A stretch of 39,191 bases of DNA, taken from positions 1 to 39,191 of the forward strand of contig DASXBJ010000127.1 of the NCBI GenBank assembly GCA_036491755.1, written 5' to 3'. The notes beneath the pieces were generated by a model that did no database searches, had not been told where the DNA came from, and worked only from the letters and a program-made list of their open reading frames with translations. Of this stretch, positions 14,606 to 24,248 are shown piece by piece (the stretch's first letter is position 1; each line of letters opens with the position of its first letter). This DNA is from DASXBJ01 sp036491755 (GTDB taxonomy: Bacteria; Chloroflexota; Dormibacteria; Dormibacterales; Dormibacteraceae). A program made the position numbers and the translations under genes.

Positions 14606-15721
14606 CTATCCGTCCAGGCTGATGGCGTCGCGCAGCTTCTCGAAGAAGCCTTTGGACACCTTCTCCGGCTTGCCGGTCAAGCCCCCCACCTTGCGCAGCA
14701 GCGATTTCTGCTCGGCTGAGAAATCTTTCGGGATGACTACCTGGACCACGACGTACTGGTCGCCTCGACGCCCGCCCCGCACGTCGGGCATCCCACGACC
14801 CTGGAGCCGGAAGGACTGGCCGTGCTGCGTGCCGGCCGGGATCGCGATCTCGACGGGGCCCTCGAGCGTTGGGATCTCGATCCGGTCACCGAGCGCGGCC
14901 TGCACCATGTTGACCCTGAGCTCGAACACGACGTCCTGCTCGTGGCGGGCCAGGTGCGCGTGCGACTTCACGCGCAGCACGACATAGAGGTCGCCGGGCG
15001 GGCCTCCGCGCATCCCCGACTCGCCTTCGCCCGTGAGCCGGATCTGGGACCCGGTGTCGACGCCCGCCGGGATCTTGATCGCAAGCCGCCTCGGCGTCTC
15101 CACACGCCCCTGGCCGCGGCACTTGAGGCACGGGTTCAAGAGGATCCGGCCGGCGCCCGCGCAGGTCGGGCATGTCGTGGTGGTCACCACCGAGCCGAAG
15201 ATCGACTGGGCCGCGCGCCGCACCTGCCCCGAGCCGCGGCAACCCGGGCAGGTCTCGGCCCCGCTGCCCGGCTCGGCGCCGTTGCCGGAACAGCGGTCGC
15301 AGGTCGCGAGGCGCGCGATGTCGACCTGCTTCTCGACGCCCGCGAACGCCTCCTCGAATGTGATGGTCAGGTCGTAGCGGAGGTCATCGCCGCGGTTTGA
15401 TCGCTCGCGGCGCGAGCGGCCGCCTCCGAAGAAGGTGTCGAAGATATCGCCGAACGGAATGTCCGAGAAGTCGACCGCCGGCCCGCCGCCCGCCTCGACC
15501 GCGGCGTGGCCGAACATGTCATACGTGCGGCGGCGGCCCGGGTCGGACAGGACGCCGTAAGCCTCGCTCGCCTCCTTGAACCGGGCTGCGGCGACGGCGT
15601 CATCGGGATTGCGGTCGGGGTGCGAGTCCATGGCGATCTTGCGAAATGCGCGCTTGAGGTCGTCCCCGGATGCCTGGCGGCCGACGCCAAGCACCTCGTA
15701 GTAGTCCCGTTTGACCGCCAA
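14606..15721 (-). CDS. dnaJ: Chaperone DnaJ (type I Hsp40)
   Basis: 371 aa. It stimulates the ATPase of DnaK and delivers unfolded clients. The J domain (1-70) carries the HPD tripeptide (SHPDRNP). A short Gly/Phe region follows (FGDIFDTFFGGG). The zinc-finger domain has four C-x-x-C-x-G-x-G repeats: CDRCSGNG, CPGCRGSG, CPTCAGAG and CLKCRGQG. The C-terminal substrate-binding domain includes RLQGRGMPD. The start ATG 15721 lies 9 nt after the grpE stop. dnaK, usually between grpE and dnaJ or beside them, is absent here. The paralogue CbpA is excluded by the zinc finger. Confidence 0.97.
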   Translation of the reverse strand: MAVKRDYYEVLGVGRQASGDDLKRAFRKIAMDSHPDRNPDDAVAAARFKEASEAYGVLSDPGRRRTYDMFGHAAVEAGGGPAVDFSDIPFGDIFDTFFGGGRSRRERSNRGDDLRYDLTITFEEAFAGVEKQVDIARLATCDRCSGNGAEPGSGAETCPGCRGSGQVRRAAQSIFGSVVTTTTCPTCAGAGRILLNPCLKCRGQGRVETPRRLAIKIPAGVDTGSQIRLTGEGESGMRGGPPGDLYVVLRVKSHAHLARHEQDVVFELRVNMVQAALGDRIEIPTLEGPVEIAIPAGTQHGQSFRLQGRGMPDVRGGRRGDQYVVVQVVIPKDFSAEQKSLLRKVGGLTGKPEKVSKGFFEKLRDAISLDG

Positions 15722-15730
15722 TTTCAGGCG

Positions 15731-16312
15731 CTAGCCAGCTGATTCGTCGTCGGTTGACGGCAGCGCCGGCGGCCGCGCGACCCGCACCAGCGCAGGCCGG
15801 ACGACGCGGTCGCGGATGCGGTACCCGCGGCGAAGCTCGGAGACCACTGTGTCCTCTGGCTGCTCGGAGGTCTCTTCGTGGCCGATCGCCTCGTGCAGCT
15901 TGGGGTCGAACCGGGCGCCGACCGACGGGATCGTCTCCAGCCCGTGGGTGTCGAGCGCCTCTTCGAGCTTGCGCACCGACAGCTCGACACCTTTCGCCCA
16001 GGCCGCATCAACGGCGTCGGGCTTGTGGTCGAGCGCCTCGTGCAGCGCGTCGAGGCCGGGCAGCAGCCGGCTGATCAGCTCGGCGGACGCGTGCTGGATG
16101 GTTTCCAGCTGCTCCTGGCGGGCGCGCTTCTTGTAGTTGTCGAAATCGGCCGCGAGCCGCAGGTGGCGGTCTCTGGCTTCGGCCAGAGCCGACTCGAGCT
16201 CGGCGACCTTGGCCTCCAGCGAAGAGGTGCCGGCTTGCGATTCGGCCATCTTGCGGCGCCGCTCGGGATCGTGCGGCTCGGCGGGGTCGTGCGGAAGCTT
16301 GCGGGTCGTCAT
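15731..16312 (-). CDS. grpE: Nucleotide exchange factor GrpE
   Basis: 193 aa. Releases ADP from DnaK. A basic/acidic leader precedes a long coiled coil (residues about 28-75; SLEAKVAELESALAEARDRHLRLAADFDNYKKRA). The C-terminal beta domain has the signature RFDPKLHEAIGHEE and RGYRIRDRVVRPALVRV. ATG 16312 is the first start; M22 is an alternative that would shorten the leader. It lies 42 nt downstream of hrcA across a hairpin and is followed 9 nt later by dnaJ, giving hrcA-grpE-dnaJ under one CIRCE operator. Confidence 0.96.
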   Translation of the reverse strand: MTTRKLPHDPAEPHDPERRRKMAESQAGTSSLEAKVAELESALAEARDRHLRLAADFDNYKKRARQEQLETIQHASAELISRLLPGLDALHEALDHKPDAVDAAWAKGVELSVRKLEEALDTHGLETIPSVGARFDPKLHEAIGHEETSEQPEDTVVSELRRGYRIRDRVVRPALVRVARPPALPSTDDESAG

Positions 16313-16334
16313 CGTTGACTAGATACCGCGAACG

Positions 16335-16357
16335 TGACCGGGCTCAAACCCCGGTCA
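16335..16357. other. Intercistronic hairpin between hrcA and grpE
   Basis: A perfect 8-bp inverted repeat (TGACCGGG/CCCGGTCA) with a 7-nt loop. The hrcA stop codon (16355-16357) forms the outer end of the stem. No T-run follows, so an mRNA-processing or stability role that uncouples hrcA from grpE-dnaJ levels is more likely than termination. Confidence 0.55.
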
Positions 16358-17368
16358 TCCCAGCTCGGCCATGCGGTCGCTGGCGGCCAGTGCGACGGCC
16401 TGGAGGCGGGCCACCGTCTGGCTGTAGGCCATGCGCGTCGGCCCGATCACGCCGAGCACGCCCTTCAGGCGGTTCGACGGGCCGTAGGTGGTCAGCACGA
16501 CCGCGCAGCCCTGGAGCTGGCTCGACGCGTTTTCCGATCCGATCATGATCTGGAGGTCGGACTCGCCGATGAGCTGCCGGAGCAGCACCGTCAGGTAGCG
16601 CGTCTCCTCGAGGACCTCCAGCACCTGCTGCAGGCGCGATGACTCGGCGAACTCCGGCTGGCGGACGAGGTTGCGGACGCCGTCATGGACAACCAGGCTT
16701 TCGGAGCCCTTCTCGTAGATGTCCAGCACCGTCACGACCCGGCCCAGCAGCTCTTTCTCGAGGCCGAGAACCGCGCCCTCGTAGTGACGCCTGACCTCCT
16801 CGCTGCCCCGGCCGGCCAGCGAGCCGTTGAGTCGCGCCGTGAGCTTGGTGAGCTGAGCCTGTGTGGCCGCCTCGGACACGTTGACGACCTGCTGGCGCAG
16901 CAGGTTGCCCTCGAGCAGGAGGATCAGCAGGACCTCGTTGGGCTCCAGGGAGACGAGGTCGACGTGCTTGATCCGCGCCAGCGTGCCCTGTGGCGCGCTG
17001 GCGACCGAGGCGTTGAGGGTCACCGCCGCCGCGGTCATGGCCACCTTCTCGACCAATCCCTGGACGTCCGCCGGCGCCGTGCGGAGCTCCTCCCTGATAA
17101 ACGCCCCGACCCGGTCCGGGATCTTCTCGACGTCCATCAAGAAGTCGACGAAGTAGCGATACCCCGAATCCGTCGGGACGCGGCCGGCCGACGTGTGGGG
17201 CTGCGTCAGGTAGCCGAGGTCGGCCAGCTCGGCCAGCTCGCTGCGGATGGTGGCCGAGGACAGATTGACGAAATAGCGGCTCTGCAGCGCCTGAGATCCG
17301 ACCGGCACCGCGCTGGTCGTGAACTCATGCACCACCGCCCTGAGGATCGCTTGCTTCCTGTCTTCCAT
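16355..17368 (-). CDS. hrcA: Heat-inducible transcriptional repressor HrcA
   Basis: 337 aa. Represses class I heat-shock genes by binding CIRCE. The N-terminal winged helix covers residues 1-75, with VGSQAL, LSSATIRSELAELADLGYLTQPHTSAGRVPTDSGYRYFVD, a near-diagnostic HrcA segment. The GAF-like middle and the C-terminal VIGPTRMAYSQTVARLQAV also fit. ATG 17368 is preferred. A GTG at 17380 lies within the CIRCE operator, so initiation there is unlikely. The operator sits between this start and the hemW stop, so the gene is autoregulated. Confidence 0.97.
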   Translation of the reverse strand: MEDRKQAILRAVVHEFTTSAVPVGSQALQSRYFVNLSSATIRSELAELADLGYLTQPHTSAGRVPTDSGYRYFVDFLMDVEKIPDRVGAFIREELRTAPADVQGLVEKVAMTAAAVTLNASVASAPQGTLARIKHVDLVSLEPNEVLLILLLEGNLLRQQVVNVSEAATQAQLTKLTARLNGSLAGRGSEEVRRHYEGAVLGLEKELLGRVVTVLDIYEKGSESLVVHDGVRNLVRQPEFAESSRLQQVLEVLEETRYLTVLLRQLIGESDLQIMIGSENASSQLQGCAVVLTTYGPSNRLKGVLGVIGPTRMAYSQTVARLQAVALAASDRMAELG

Positions 17369-17373
17369 GTGTT

Positions 17374-17400
17374 TCAGCACTCTGAAGGCCAGAGTGCTAG
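17374..17400. promoter_or_regulatory. CIRCE operator (HrcA binding site)
   Basis: TCAGCACTC - 9 nt - GAGTGCTAG. Each arm has one mismatch to the consensus TTAGCACTC-N9-GAGTGCTAA. It begins 6 nt upstream of the hrcA ATG and ends directly at the hemW stop codon. A TACTGT hexamer (17403-17408, minus), overlapping the hemW stop, would place the start site inside the operator, the classic autorepression geometry. Confidence 0.95.
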
Positions 17401-18513
17401 CTACAGTACCGCGAGGGCGATCTGGTTGTGCAGGTCCAGGCCGCGCCGGGTCGGCACGACTCGGACGCCTGTCCGCTCGATGAGCCCCCCCGCCGCAAGC
17501 TCGGCGAGCTCGTCGTCGAAGCCGGGCGGCGCCGTCGTGCCCTCGAGCGTGCGCAGCCCGAGCAGCAGCGACTCGGCGGCCGCCTTGCGCGCGCTCAGCT
17601 CTTCCCCATCGGCCCGTGGCGAGATCGCGGCGGCGATGTAGTCACGCGGGCGCGCGACGTTCCACCACCGCCAGGCGGTGGCCCCTTTCCCATCCGTCGC
17701 GTACGAGTGGGCGCCGGCGCCCGCGCCGTACACCGGCCTGCACCGCCAGTAGGCTCGGTTGTGGCGGGACTCAAAGCCGGGGCGCGCCCAGTTGGAGACT
17801 TCGTACCGCTGGAGGCCGGCCGGCTCCAAGACGGCGCAGGCGGCGTCGAGCTGGTCCCACTGCAGGTCGGGCTGGACCTCGGGCAGGCGGCCTTCCGCCC
17901 GCCGCCGGAACAACAGCGTCCCCTCCTCGAAAGACAGGCAGTAAGTCGAGATGTGGTCGGGCTCCAGCTCGATCGCCCTGCGCAGGGTGTCGAGCCAGGT
18001 CCCGAGGTCCTGGTACGGGACCGCGTAGATGAGGTCGACGCTTATGTTCGAGATCCCCATGTCGCGGGCGAGGTGGAACGCGCGAATCGCCTGCGCGCCA
18101 TCGGTCTTCCGCTCGAGCACCGCCAGCGCGCGCCCGTCGAAACCCTGCACCCCCAGGCTCAACCTGTTCACGCCGGCTTCGAGCCACGCGGCGACGCGCT
18201 CCCTGTCGGTGCTGGCCGGGTTGGCTTCGAGCGTCACCTCGGCGTCCGGCGCCACATCGAAGGTCGATTTGATGAACTCGAGAAGTCGCGCCGTGAGCCC
18301 AGCCGGCAAAAGGCTGGGAGTTCCACCCCCCAGATACACCGTCTCGAGCGCGCCGAAAGGATGGAGGTCACGAGCCCTGGTCAGCTCCCGCTCGAGGGCG
18401 TCGACGTAGTCCGGCATGAGCCGGTCCATACGTGCGTAGGCGTTGAAGTCGCAGTAGCCGCACTTGTGCTTGCAGAAGGGAATGTGCACATAGAGATGTG
18501 TGAACGGTTGCAT
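17401..18513 (-). CDS. hemW: Heme chaperone HemW (radical SAM)
   Basis: 370 aa. The radical-SAM 4Fe-4S motif is CKHKCGYCDF (CxxxCxxC). It lacks the extra Cys that follows in true HemN coproporphyrinogen dehydrogenase, so HemW is the better call. Other conserved parts are YLGGGTPSLL, EANPAS, GVNRLSLGVQGFD, VDLIYAVPYQ and YEVSNWARPG. HemW proteins bind heme and are thought to insert it into respiratory enzymes. The start is ATG 18513, overlapping the upstream stop as TGATG. The gene directly precedes CIRCE-hrcA, a conserved neighbourhood in many Gram-positive lineages. lepA, often also adjacent, is 3 kb away here. Confidence 0.94.
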   Translation of the reverse strand: MQPFTHLYVHIPFCKHKCGYCDFNAYARMDRLMPDYVDALERELTRARDLHPFGALETVYLGGGTPSLLPAGLTARLLEFIKSTFDVAPDAEVTLEANPASTDRERVAAWLEAGVNRLSLGVQGFDGRALAVLERKTDGAQAIRAFHLARDMGISNISVDLIYAVPYQDLGTWLDTLRRAIELEPDHISTYCLSFEEGTLLFRRRAEGRLPEVQPDLQWDQLDAACAVLEPAGLQRYEVSNWARPGFESRHNRAYWRCRPVYGAGAGAHSYATDGKGATAWRWWNVARPRDYIAAAISPRADGEELSARKAAAESLLLGLRTLEGTTAPPGFDDELAELAAGGLIERTGVRVVPTRRGLDLHNQIALAVL

Positions 18514-18836
18514 CAAACGCCCTTGATCGTGTAGCGCTGCCCGCGCGCCGCCTCGAGCTCGCGCCGCAGGTGGTCCGCCGCCTCACGGTCGTTGGATACG
18601 AGCTCCTTGATACGTTGGGCCATGCGGTCCTCGACCCGTGCGATCTGGCGCCCGATCTGGTCGGCATTGGCGTTGTGGCTGCGGTACCGCTCGCGCTTGC
18701 GCCACAGCCGTGCGTGCTCCTCTCGCAGGTCGGCCACCGAGCGCCTGACCTGGCACTCGACACATATGCCCTCATGCGTCCGCGAGCTCGCGACCTGCTT
18801 GCCGCAGACGCGGCAGAAGACAAGAAGGCTGCTCAC
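18513..18836 (-). CDS. Small zinc-ribbon/coiled-coil protein, function unknown
   Basis: 107 aa. The N-terminus has two CxxC pairs (CRVC near residue 8 and CVEC near 25), a likely zinc ribbon. A long, highly charged helical region follows (residues about 32-95; many Arg/Glu, e.g. REEHARLWRKRERY). I know no named family. It starts with GTG 18836 overlapping the YbaK-type stop (GTGA) and ends overlapping hemW (TGATG), so it is locked between two conserved genes. The charged helix plus zinc ribbon suggests nucleic acid or ribosome contact, by inference. Confidence 0.8.
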   Translation of the reverse strand: MSSLLVFCRVCGKQVASSRTHEGICVECQVRRSVADLREEHARLWRKRERYRSHNANADQIGRQIARVEDRMAQRIKELVSNDREAADHLRRELEAARGQRYTIKGV

Positions 18837-19288
18837 GAAGCTTTCAGGTCGGACACGGTGGCGTTGCTGAGCTCGCGCAAGCGTTCCGGGTTGATCTCAA
18901 ACACCGTGTCAGGCCGCCCCGCGGCCGCCCACACCACCCCGTGTCCCAGCAGGTCGCGATCCATGAACACCGGCAGGTCGGTGGCATGCCCGAACGGAGG
19001 CACGCCGCCGATCGCAAAGCCGGTGGCCGACCGCGCGGTGCCGGCATCGGCCTTGGTCACGGGGTTCCCGGCCACCTGCGCCAGCCGCTTTTCGTCCAGG
19101 CGGTTGGCGCCGCTCACCAGGGCCACCACCGGACGGCCTGCCGCGACGAAGACCAGGGACTTGACGATCTGGGCGACGTCGCAACCCACGGCACGCGCGG
19201 CATCCACCGCGGTGCGGGTGCCCTCCGGAAACCGTTGGACGGCGATGCCGGCCCCGGAATCCGCCAGCCACGCTTCGAACCGTCTCAT
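18833..19288 (-). CDS. YbaK/EbsC-family aminoacyl-tRNA deacylase
   Basis: 151 aa, a free-standing editing domain that hydrolyses mischarged tRNAs (Cys-tRNA-Pro or related in characterised members). Family landmarks are TAVDAARAVGCDVAQIVKSL with the conserved Lys, VVALVSGANRLDEKRLA, and TGFAIGGVPPFGH. The substrate cannot be read from sequence. The start ATG 19288 has no Shine-Dalgarno; TATCCT ends 8 nt upstream, suggesting a leaderless mRNA. It is the first gene of the unit running through the zinc-ribbon protein into hemW. Confidence 0.9.
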   Translation of the reverse strand: MRRFEAWLADSGAGIAVQRFPEGTRTAVDAARAVGCDVAQIVKSLVFVAAGRPVVALVSGANRLDEKRLAQVAGNPVTKADAGTARSATGFAIGGVPPFGHATDLPVFMDRDLLGHGVVWAAAGRPDTVFEINPERLRELSNATVSDLKAS

Positions 19289-19296
19289 CTCGGTTC

Positions 19297-19302
19297 AGGA
19301 TA
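19297..19302 (-). promoter_or_regulatory. -10 hexamer TATCCT for the YbaK-type gene
   Basis: TATCCT on minus, 8 nt before the ATG at 19288. No clear -35 at 16-18 bp and no Shine-Dalgarno, as at the other leaderless-type starts here. Confidence 0.55.
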
Positions 19303-19352
19303 GGTCCGGTTGCAAACGGCAGCCGCGACGCGGCACTCTTTGTCCAGTGCTG

Positions 19353-20327
19353 ATGGGACCGACCAGGGTTGTCGTGACGGGAGCGGCCGGCTTCATTGGT
19401 TCTCACCTGTGCGAGCGGTTGCTGGCAGACGGCCACGACGTGATCGGCATCGATTGTTTCACCGACTACTACGAGCGCCGGCACAAAGAGGAGAACCTCA
19501 AGGCGGCCCTGGCCAGCCCGAAGTTCTCGTTCGTCGAGGCAGATCTAGTCGAAGCGGACCTCGGCCGCACGCTGCAAGAGGCACGCGTCGTCTTTCACCT
19601 GGCCGGCCAGCCGGGGGTCCGCCCCAGCTGGGGTGGACACTTCGATCGCTACGTCCGTGACAACATCGTGGCCACGCAGCGGCTGCTCGAGGCGGTGAAG
19701 GATCTGCCTCTCGAACGCCTGGTGTTCGCCAGCAGCTCCTCGGTCTACGGCGACGCCGAGATGTTTCCCACCAAGGAGACGGCGCTGCCCCGGCCCGTTT
19801 CGCCCTACGGGGTGACCAAGCTCGCCGCTGAGCATCTCGCTCTGCTTTACGCCAAAACCTTCGGCGTGCCCGCCGTGTCGGTCCGGTACTTCACGGTGTA
19901 CGGACCGCGGCAGCGGCCCGACATGGGCTTCTCGCGTTTCATGCAGGCGCTATCCGACGGCAACGAGATCGAGGTGTTTGGCGACGGGGAGCAGACTCGA
20001 GAGTTCACGTATGTGTCGGACGCGGTCGATGGCACTGTCAAGGCCGCCGGCGCCGATGTCATCGGGCAGGTCTTCAACCTTGGTGGGGGGAGCCGCGTCA
20101 CCATCAACCGCGTGCTCGCGACGCTCGAGGACATCAGCCGGATCAAGCTGCACCGCCACAACATGCCCGCCGCAGCGGGTGATCCCAGGCACACCGGTGC
20201 GTCGATCAACCTGGCCCGTGAGCGCCTCGGTTGGGAGCCTCGCGTCTCGCTGCGCGAGGGTTTGACGCGGCAATGGCAGTGGTTCCGGGAAGCACGGGAC
20301 CAGGCCCAGCTGAAAACCGCACGCTGA
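19353..20327 (+). CDS. NAD-dependent epimerase/dehydratase, UDP-glucuronate 4-epimerase-like
   Basis: 324-aa extended short-chain dehydrogenase. Motifs are TGAAGFIGSHL, GIDCFTDYY, HLAGQPGVRPSW, FASSSSVYGD, the YxxxK motif YGVTK, and VRYFTVYGPRQRPDM. The CFTDYYERR and QPGVRPSW segments resemble UDP-glucuronate epimerase/decarboxylase-type enzymes; the exact substrate is undetermined. ATG 19353 is chosen; GTG 19347 two codons earlier is possible, with a weak CACTCT hexamer 7 nt before it. The gene stands alone, divergent from the YbaK-type gene and convergent with the lipoprotein. It is the third such epimerase in the window and is no close copy of the other two. Confidence 0.9.
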   Translation: MGPTRVVVTGAAGFIGSHLCERLLADGHDVIGIDCFTDYYERRHKEENLKAALASPKFSFVEADLVEADLGRTLQEARVVFHLAGQPGVRPSWGGHFDRYVRDNIVATQRLLEAVKDLPLERLVFASSSSVYGDAEMFPTKETALPRPVSPYGVTKLAAEHLALLYAKTFGVPAVSVRYFTVYGPRQRPDMGFSRFMQALSDGNEIEVFGDGEQTREFTYVSDAVDGTVKAAGADVIGQVFNLGGGSRVTINRVLATLEDISRIKLHRHNMPAAAGDPRHTGASINLARERLGWEPRVSLREGLTRQWQWFREARDQAQLKTAR

Positions 20328-20345
20328 GGACGGCTCCGGGGCGCT

Positions 20346-21390
20346 CTAGGCTCCGAGGTTCAGCTGCCAGGCCGGCGCAACCCGGGAGAGAGGCGCCTCG
20401 CATGAACGGGACGCCGCCTCCACGCTCGATGTCGACCTGCAGACCATGATCGCGCCCCGGGCGCCGGCGGTGAACACGCTGAAGTACTGGCCGCTCGCAT
20501 CGTCGTAGAACGTCGCGATCCCGCTCGGGTCGACAGCGGCCGTGCCGCGCAGCGTGCCGATCCAATCACTCGCGTTCTGCGTCGAGCTGAAGTCCAGGAC
20601 ACCGGCACGCACCTCCATGTGCGTGTCGTTGTCAAGGGCGTAATCCCCGAAGACGATGCTGTTGACGTTGTCGCTGCGGAGGAGTCCCGCCAGAGTCTCA
20701 GGCGAGGCGAAGCCGAGCATCACGACGACTGTCTCCACCGGGAGCCGCACCGAGCCGAGCAGCGTCAAGTCCGGGCCGGGCGGTGGAAGCAGCGCGCCAT
20801 CTGACGAAGGCAGTGGATTCGCGTGCACCTTGCCCGCCAGGACATCCTTGAGGCGGGCCACGACCTTGCCGGCGATCCGTCCCAGCGCGCTCACGCTGGG
20901 AAAAGCATCTTTGCGGCTCAGCGTCATGGTGGTGACGACGCGGCCGAGTCTGACGAAGGTCACCGTCTCGAAAGGTGCCGCCGTCGCGGTTTGCGATCCG
21001 TAGTAAAGGGCCTGGTCACCCACGCTCGGCCCGCTCGCAGAGGTCCCGTACGCCGACTGGATGTTGGTCATCTGAGTCGTCGCCGTCGCGGTGGAATCCC
21101 ACAGAGTGAACTCGACGTCGAACGTCTCGGCAGTGCCGATGTGCACATAGCGCTGAATGACGTGGAAGCGTTCCTGGAAAGGCATGGACGCCGAGTCCAG
21201 CGGGCGGACGCCGAAGGAGGGCGGGCCCGGCCACCAGCTGGCGTCGCCAAGAAGTCCCTGCACGTCGGACAGCGCCGGCTCGGCCGCATACAGGTCGATG
21301 GGCTTCGCGTTGGCGCCCGTGTTCGAGCTTCGCGCGCAGGCCGCCGCGACCAGCACCATCGCCAGGACGACCGCTGTCGCGCGAATCGTT

Positions 21391-21398
<8 letters not shown>
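20346..21398 (-). CDS. Predicted secreted lipoprotein, function unknown
   Basis: 350 aa. The signal peptide (about 1-20) ends in a lipobox-like LVAAAC, with Cys near residue 21 to be lipidated. The mature part has no motif I recognise. It is Ser/Thr/Ala-rich with alternating hydrophobic stretches, suggesting a beta-rich extracytoplasmic domain, and two Cys near the C-terminus. The start TTG 21398 lies inside the end of lepA (8-nt overlap), so expression is probably tied to lepA. Export across a single membrane fits a Gram-positive-type envelope. Confidence 0.8.
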
Positions 21399-23193
<1,795 letters not shown>

Positions 23194-23199
23194 GCTCAA

Positions 23200-23205
23200 A
23201 TCCTA
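23200..23205 (-). promoter_or_regulatory. -10 hexamer TAGGAT for lepA
   Basis: TAGGAT on minus ends 6 nt before GTG 23193. With the usual 6-7 nt from -10 to start site, transcription would begin at or next to the start codon. Confidence 0.5.
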
Positions 23206-23237
23206 GAGGCGCATCCCGAAGGGCGAGAATTGCACGC

Positions 23238-23570
23238 ATGGTGATCGTTCTGGCGCTCGGCGTGCTGCTGGTCCTGGCGGGGCTGGCGCTGCTCCTTGAC
23301 CTGTTGGGAGCCGGGGCTTACATAGTCCGCCGCGTGACCTCCCAATCCCTCGGCGACCTCGCTCCGGGATTTGCTGCCACTGCGCGCGGCTTCAAGACGT
23401 ACGCGATCCTGGTCATCGCAGTCGGCGTGCTGTGCTGCGGCATTGGCGCGACGGCGATCTTCATTCCGCTGGCCGGCGCCCTCCTGGTGCTCGGTGCGGT
23501 GACCTTCGGGGTGGCCTCGATGATCGCGATCGCCGGCGAGGTGGAGACCTACCGCGCGCTGAAGCGCTGA
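23238..23570 (+). CDS. Small membrane protein, function unknown
   Basis: 110 aa with about three transmembrane helices (roughly 2-28, 53-75 and 76-98) and a short basic tail. No family recognised. ATG 23238 has no Shine-Dalgarno; a weak AGAATT hexamer ends 6 nt upstream. It is divergent from lepA (44-nt gap) and convergent with rsmE. Its stop lies inside the loop of a 9-bp hairpin that also touches the rsmE end. Confidence 0.7.
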   Translation: MVIVLALGVLLVLAGLALLLDLLGAGAYIVRRVTSQSLGDLAPGFAATARGFKTYAILVIAVGVLCCGIGATAIFIPLAGALLVLGAVTFGVASMIAIAGEVETYRALKR

Positions 23571-23581
23571 GCCTTCAGCGC
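23556..23581. terminator. Shared hairpin between convergent genes
   Basis: A perfect 9-bp stem (GCGCTGAAG/CTTCAGCGC, 8-nt loop) spans the last codons of the small membrane protein and of rsmE. Both stop codons lie within the element. There is no T-run, so it may be a weak bidirectional terminator or a 3'-end stabiliser. Confidence 0.5.
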
Positions 23582-24240
23582 CCGGCGAGGACGATCGCCA
23601 GGGCGACCAGGGCGGCGGTGTCGGCACGGAGGTTGCGAGGCCCGAGGCCGGCCTGCAGCGCGACCAGCGCCAGCTCGCGTTCGGTCCAGCCGCCTTCCGG
23701 ACCGACCAGCAGCGTCGACTCGTTGGATGGAGGGGTCGCCGCCAGGCTGCGTGGTGCACCGCGCACCAGCATCACCGGTTGAGGCGCCCCGACAAGCACC
23801 TTATCGAGCGATGCCGCAAATGTGACCTCGGGGACTCGGAGCCGTCCGGCGAGCATCGCGGACTCGCGGCAGATCGTGCCCCATCGCTCGGGTTTCGACG
23901 CGCGGGCCACACTGCGATCCGCCTGGAAGACAACGAAGGCGTAAGCGCCGGCCTCCGTGCACCGAGACAGCACGAGCTCGAGCGAAGGAGCGGGCAGGTT
24001 GGCGATGGCGACGGTGACCTGTGCTCCCGGCTCAGGCTGATACGCCTTTTCCGACACGATCGCGCCCTCGACCCGGCCGGGGGAGACGCTTTCCAGCCGC
24101 ACCTTGAGCTGGAAACCGGCAGGGTCGATGACGTCGATCTCCTCCCCCAGCCTGGCGCGAAGGGACCGCGCGAGGTGCCGGGCGTCACCGCCCTCGATTA
24201 CTGCGCGCCCACCTTCACGGCGCGCGAAGAACGAAGGCAA
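23575..24240 (-). CDS. rsmE: 16S rRNA m3U1498 methyltransferase RsmE
   Basis: 221-aa SPOUT methyltransferase modifying U1498 of 16S rRNA. An N-terminal PUA-like domain (GGDARHLARSLRARLGEEIDVID) precedes the trefoil-knot SAM site: LLVGPEGGWTERE and LGPRNLRADTAALVAL match the family closely. Usual length is about 230-245 aa. The start TTG 24240 is 8 nt after the uracil-DNA glycosylase stop; it lacks a clear Shine-Dalgarno, and coupling to the upstream gene is likely. Confidence 0.95.
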   Translation of the reverse strand: MPSFFARREGGRAVIEGGDARHLARSLRARLGEEIDVIDPAGFQLKVRLESVSPGRVEGAIVSEKAYQPEPGAQVTVAIANLPAPSLELVLSRCTEAGAYAFVVFQADRSVARASKPERWGTICRESAMLAGRLRVPEVTFAASLDKVLVGAPQPVMLVRGAPRSLAATPPSNESTLLVGPEGGWTERELALVALQAGLGPRNLRADTAALVALAIVLAGR

Positions 24241-24248
24241 TCGCTATT

